Below are positions 61,359 to 64,000 of a stretch of 64,000 nucleotides of DNA, in pieces; the first letter of the stretch is position 1, and each line of letters starts with the position of its first letter. Where the stretch lies: NCBI RefSeq assembly GCF_033568475.1, contig NC_133121.1, positions 806,001-870,000 of the forward strand. The letters run 5' to 3'. Made by a program: the position numbers and the translations under genes. The notes below the pieces were generated by a model, which saw only the letters and a list, made by a program, of their open reading frames with translations, searched no databases and was not told where the DNA came from. The DNA is from Henckelia pumila (taxonomy: Eukaryota; Streptophyta; Magnoliopsida; Lamiales; Gesneriaceae).

Positions 61359-63607
61359 TCATCGCTGCATAGTTTTCTCCGGCTGAGAATCAATCTGTAC
61401 GCCACTTTCTCGAGTTCTTCGATGCCTTCGATCCTATGGCATTTATGTTTTCATAAGAATCAAAACTCATTAAATCTTTACTAAAAGACACTTTGCAGGA
61501 TTGGAACACTGACCTCTCTTGGTATAGGATATTCCTCTGATTCGAGCATTCGGACAACCTGGCTCATCCTAGGTCTCTTGTCGGAATCTGGATCGACACA
61601 TCTCAAAGCAGTCAAAAGTGCCCTTTTGAGGGCTCGAGTTGGTGGCCTCGTGTCAACTTTTGAATCCACCACTTCCTCTGAGCGCCTACTTCCAACCATC
61701 ATTTTCAACCAGTCAACCATATTAACCTGAAAATATCCACAGTTTCGCGCACTTGGAGTTACACTTGATACGTGAGACAAAACAAAACTAGACTACACCA
61801 ATAAGAGTTGTTGAAGAGTAACTACTTAAATATCCAAGGGGAGTCAAGTCAAAAACATTGATTAACAAAAATCTTAAAATTTATATTCTGCTCTTGTATT
61901 TCTAACACAAAATAGTACCTCTGGAGCAGGACGCCCATAGTCTATCGGATCCCTTCCAGTTATCGCTTCTAATAGTACAACGCCAAAGCTGTAAACATCG
62001 CTCTTTTCGTTTAGAAGTCCAGTGTTGGCGTATTCAGGAGCCACGTATCTGAATAGTAAGAGACAAGTTGATGAATGAGGATGCTTCTTACATCAATCTC
62101 CATTTTTACGTACAACTAAAAGTGTTTTTAGCTGATATCACAAAGTAACTCGACAAAGGAACTAACCCAAAGGTACCCATGACTCGAGTTGTGATGTGAC
62201 TTTTTCCAGCCCCAAGTAGTTTAGCCAGACCAAAATCAGATACCTTGGCATTGAATTCTTCATCAATCAGTATATTGCTTGACTTTATATCTCGATGAAC
62301 AACTTTTGGCTCAATGGCTTCATGCAAGTACGCAAGACTGCAGCATATGTATCATGTGCCATGAGACCTAATATATGATTGAAAGGAAAAAGACTGAAAG
62401 ATACAAATGAAGTAATAGCTCAGCCAACTTACGCTTTAGCTGTGCCGAGGAGAATCTTCATCCTCGCCTCCCAAGTAAGAAATCCATGGTGACGCATAGC
62501 TCCATGGAGCCATTGCTCTAGATTGCCGTTGTTTACATACTCGTAAACTAGCATCCTTGAAGATAAGATTAAGTTTACAAATTCAAAGCAGGAAGGTACT
62601 ATTCTGTTGGCTATGTCATCCAAATTACACCTACACAAACTTTAACAAAATTATATACCACTGAATGATACCTATGAGTTCCTTCAATACAGTATCCCAA
62701 AAGTCGAACCAAATTTTTGTGACGCACATTACCAATAGCTTCAACTTCCACTCTAAATTCTTTTTCTGCTTGACCTCTGCGCATAAAAAAACATAAACAT
62801 ATTAAATTTCACGATTACCGTACTCAAACGCCATGTTTAGATCACTGCAGAACATAGACAGCCACACAAGACAACTGGAAAGGCAATTGTTCGGCAAGAC
62901 TACCCACTAAATATGTCTTAACGTAGAATAGAGTCAATTGTAACTCACAGATTATTAAGGAGCTTTTTGACAGCCACCGGAACACCGTTTACAAGCTGTC
63001 CTCTGTAAACCACTCCATATCCACCCTCTCCAATAACATTTTCCTTTGAAAATTTGTTGGTCCCAAGTTCAAGATCTCGTAAAGTAAACCAATGGCCCCA
63101 ACCCAAATGAGAAAACTCAGGGAGACCACTTAAAGGTGAAGGAGCAGTGAATGGATTCGATGAAGAAGGTATGAATGTCCCCGAATTCCCTTCTTCTCCT
63201 GACTCTGATCCACGATGATCTCTATCCATGTTATGGAATGAATCAGGCTGACTGCTGTTATCTACATTTTTCACTTTTGGCATCTCTAAATGGACGAAAA
63301 CCGAATCAGATTCTTCATTGCTCGACTTGTCATGAATGGTGAGAAGAATCCCATCTCGTGGAACAAATTCATCCACGGGCACTTGTTCTACCTGCACTTC
63401 TTTGATTTCTTTCGAAACCGTAGGTATTTGGCTTAGAGGGAGCTTGTCTTTAGCTCTTCTTGATTTCTTCCGTTTGGTGAGATAAAATGTCAACAGGAGG
63501 AGGATAACCACAATAGATACACCGATTATAATTCCAATAATTTGCCACACCTTGAGACCGAAAAGGCTGGAATTCTTGGAGAGTTGTGCATTCAGACCAG
63601 AAGCCAT
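61359..63607 (-). CDS. Receptor-like protein kinase with short extracellular part (491 aa)
   Basis: Seven exons on the minus strand: 63607-62949, 62776-62672, 62555-62433, 62337-62167, 62048-61919, 61726-61514 and 61433-61359 (1476 bases, 491 residues). The architecture is about 20 N-terminal residues, a membrane helix at about 21-43 ([10 protein letters not shown]), a basic stop-transfer (K-R-K-K-S-R-R), an acidic, serine-rich linker, and a Ser/Thr kinase domain from about 186. Seen: glycine loop G-E-G-G-Y-G-V-V at 193-200, lysine K214 (V-A-V-K), H-R-D at 310-312 with K-S-S-N, D-F-G at 330-332, and A-P-E-Y in the activation segment. All catalytic residues are present, so it should be an active RD kinase. 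It belongs with the plant family typified by At2g42960/At3g59110/At5g18500, whose ligands are mostly unknown. An AG acceptor four bases before the ATG (CATCCTAG|AGG) suggests a leader intron. Confidence 0.96.
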
Positions 63608-64000
63608 CCTCTAGGATGTGGAAAATACCAGTAGAGTTCGTTAGCACAAGAAACACACACAAAAAATGACTTGTCTTCTACAAAATTTGCATATTTGAGG
63701 AAGAAAAAAGAGAGACTATATTGTGAGATTTGAATAATCTCCCATTCCTTTCTGAACATTTTACAATCCATGAATCCACTAAACAACAGAGAACGTAAAA
63801 CCAATTTAATTTAATTTGCTAAATATAAAAACTTGAAATTTCGCGAGTTTCTTGTGAAGATAACAAAACTGAAGGTTTAATACTGAAAATAACTAGCACA
63901 AAATGCTCATAAAATCCAAGAATTGTCACGAAAAAATATGATGACATTGGAATATACAGGGGTAAAATATCTTAAAAAATAAAAATAATTACCACCATAA
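63608..64000 (-). promoter_or_regulatory. Upstream region of the receptor kinase (leader intron or promoter)
   Basis: AT-rich DNA with a likely leader-intron acceptor at about 63612. Open frames here are out of frame extensions and carry no domain. The non-coding first exon, if any, lies beyond or near the window edge. Confidence 0.4.

Overview
This window is nuclear DNA of a flowering plant, most likely a eudicot. The genes have many short exons with GT-AG introns. Their products are plant-type: a DUF538 protein, a lumenal PsbP-domain protein, the alpha chain of heteromeric ATP-citrate lyase, a plant-length SAM synthetase, a PAM1-like RabGAP and a receptor-like kinase. Intergenic DNA is very AT-rich and full of MITE-like and foldback elements. 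No tRNA, rRNA or CRISPR was seen. The species cannot be named from sequence alone.

Layout. (1) 1-9737: a tandem array of about eleven 0.7-1.0 kb units. Each carries the relic of a short coding segment that I do not recognise; one unit is split by a solo LTR. (2) 9738-19000: microsatellites, a 313-bp tandem duplication, an intronless DUF538 gene, and a three-exon PsbP-domain gene. A segmental duplication between these two genes left an orphan copy of PsbP exon 1. (3) 19000-31100: gene-poor. It holds two more relics of the array's protein family, a Tourist-like MITE, a decayed ECHIDNA (TVP23-like) pseudogene interrupted by a 1.5-kb foldback element with 8-bp target duplications, and a non-autonomous Mutator-like element with a 9-bp duplication. 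(4) 31250-36340: pyroglutamyl-peptidase I (+) converging on a small U11/U12-20K-like zinc-finger gene (-). (5) 36400-41480: MITEs and a palindromic element whose arms carry the array's protein family. (6) 41502-48522: ATP-citrate lyase alpha, 12 exons, 423 residues, with a GC-AG first intron and a perfect 85-bp inverted repeat in its last intron. (7) 51460-53815: SAM synthetase, uninterrupted CDS of 393 residues behind a long leader. (8) 55485-60304: PAM1-like TBC RabGAP, 8 exons, 356 residues, converging on (9) 63607-61359 (-), a receptor-like kinase of 491 residues in 7 exons.

The intact genes are housekeeping genes without an evident shared pathway: cytosolic acetyl-CoA supply, methyl-donor synthesis, membrane traffic, minor-spliceosome function, peptide turnover, chloroplast lumen and signalling. 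The least explained signal is the unrecognised protein family (core pattern C-A-F-[VL]-S ... F-D-V-[MV] ... D-N-L-Y-S). It occurs as the tandem array and as single or palindromic copies at 21.3, 21.8 and 39.4-40.2 kb. It may belong to an uncharacterised mobile element or to an old amplified gene.
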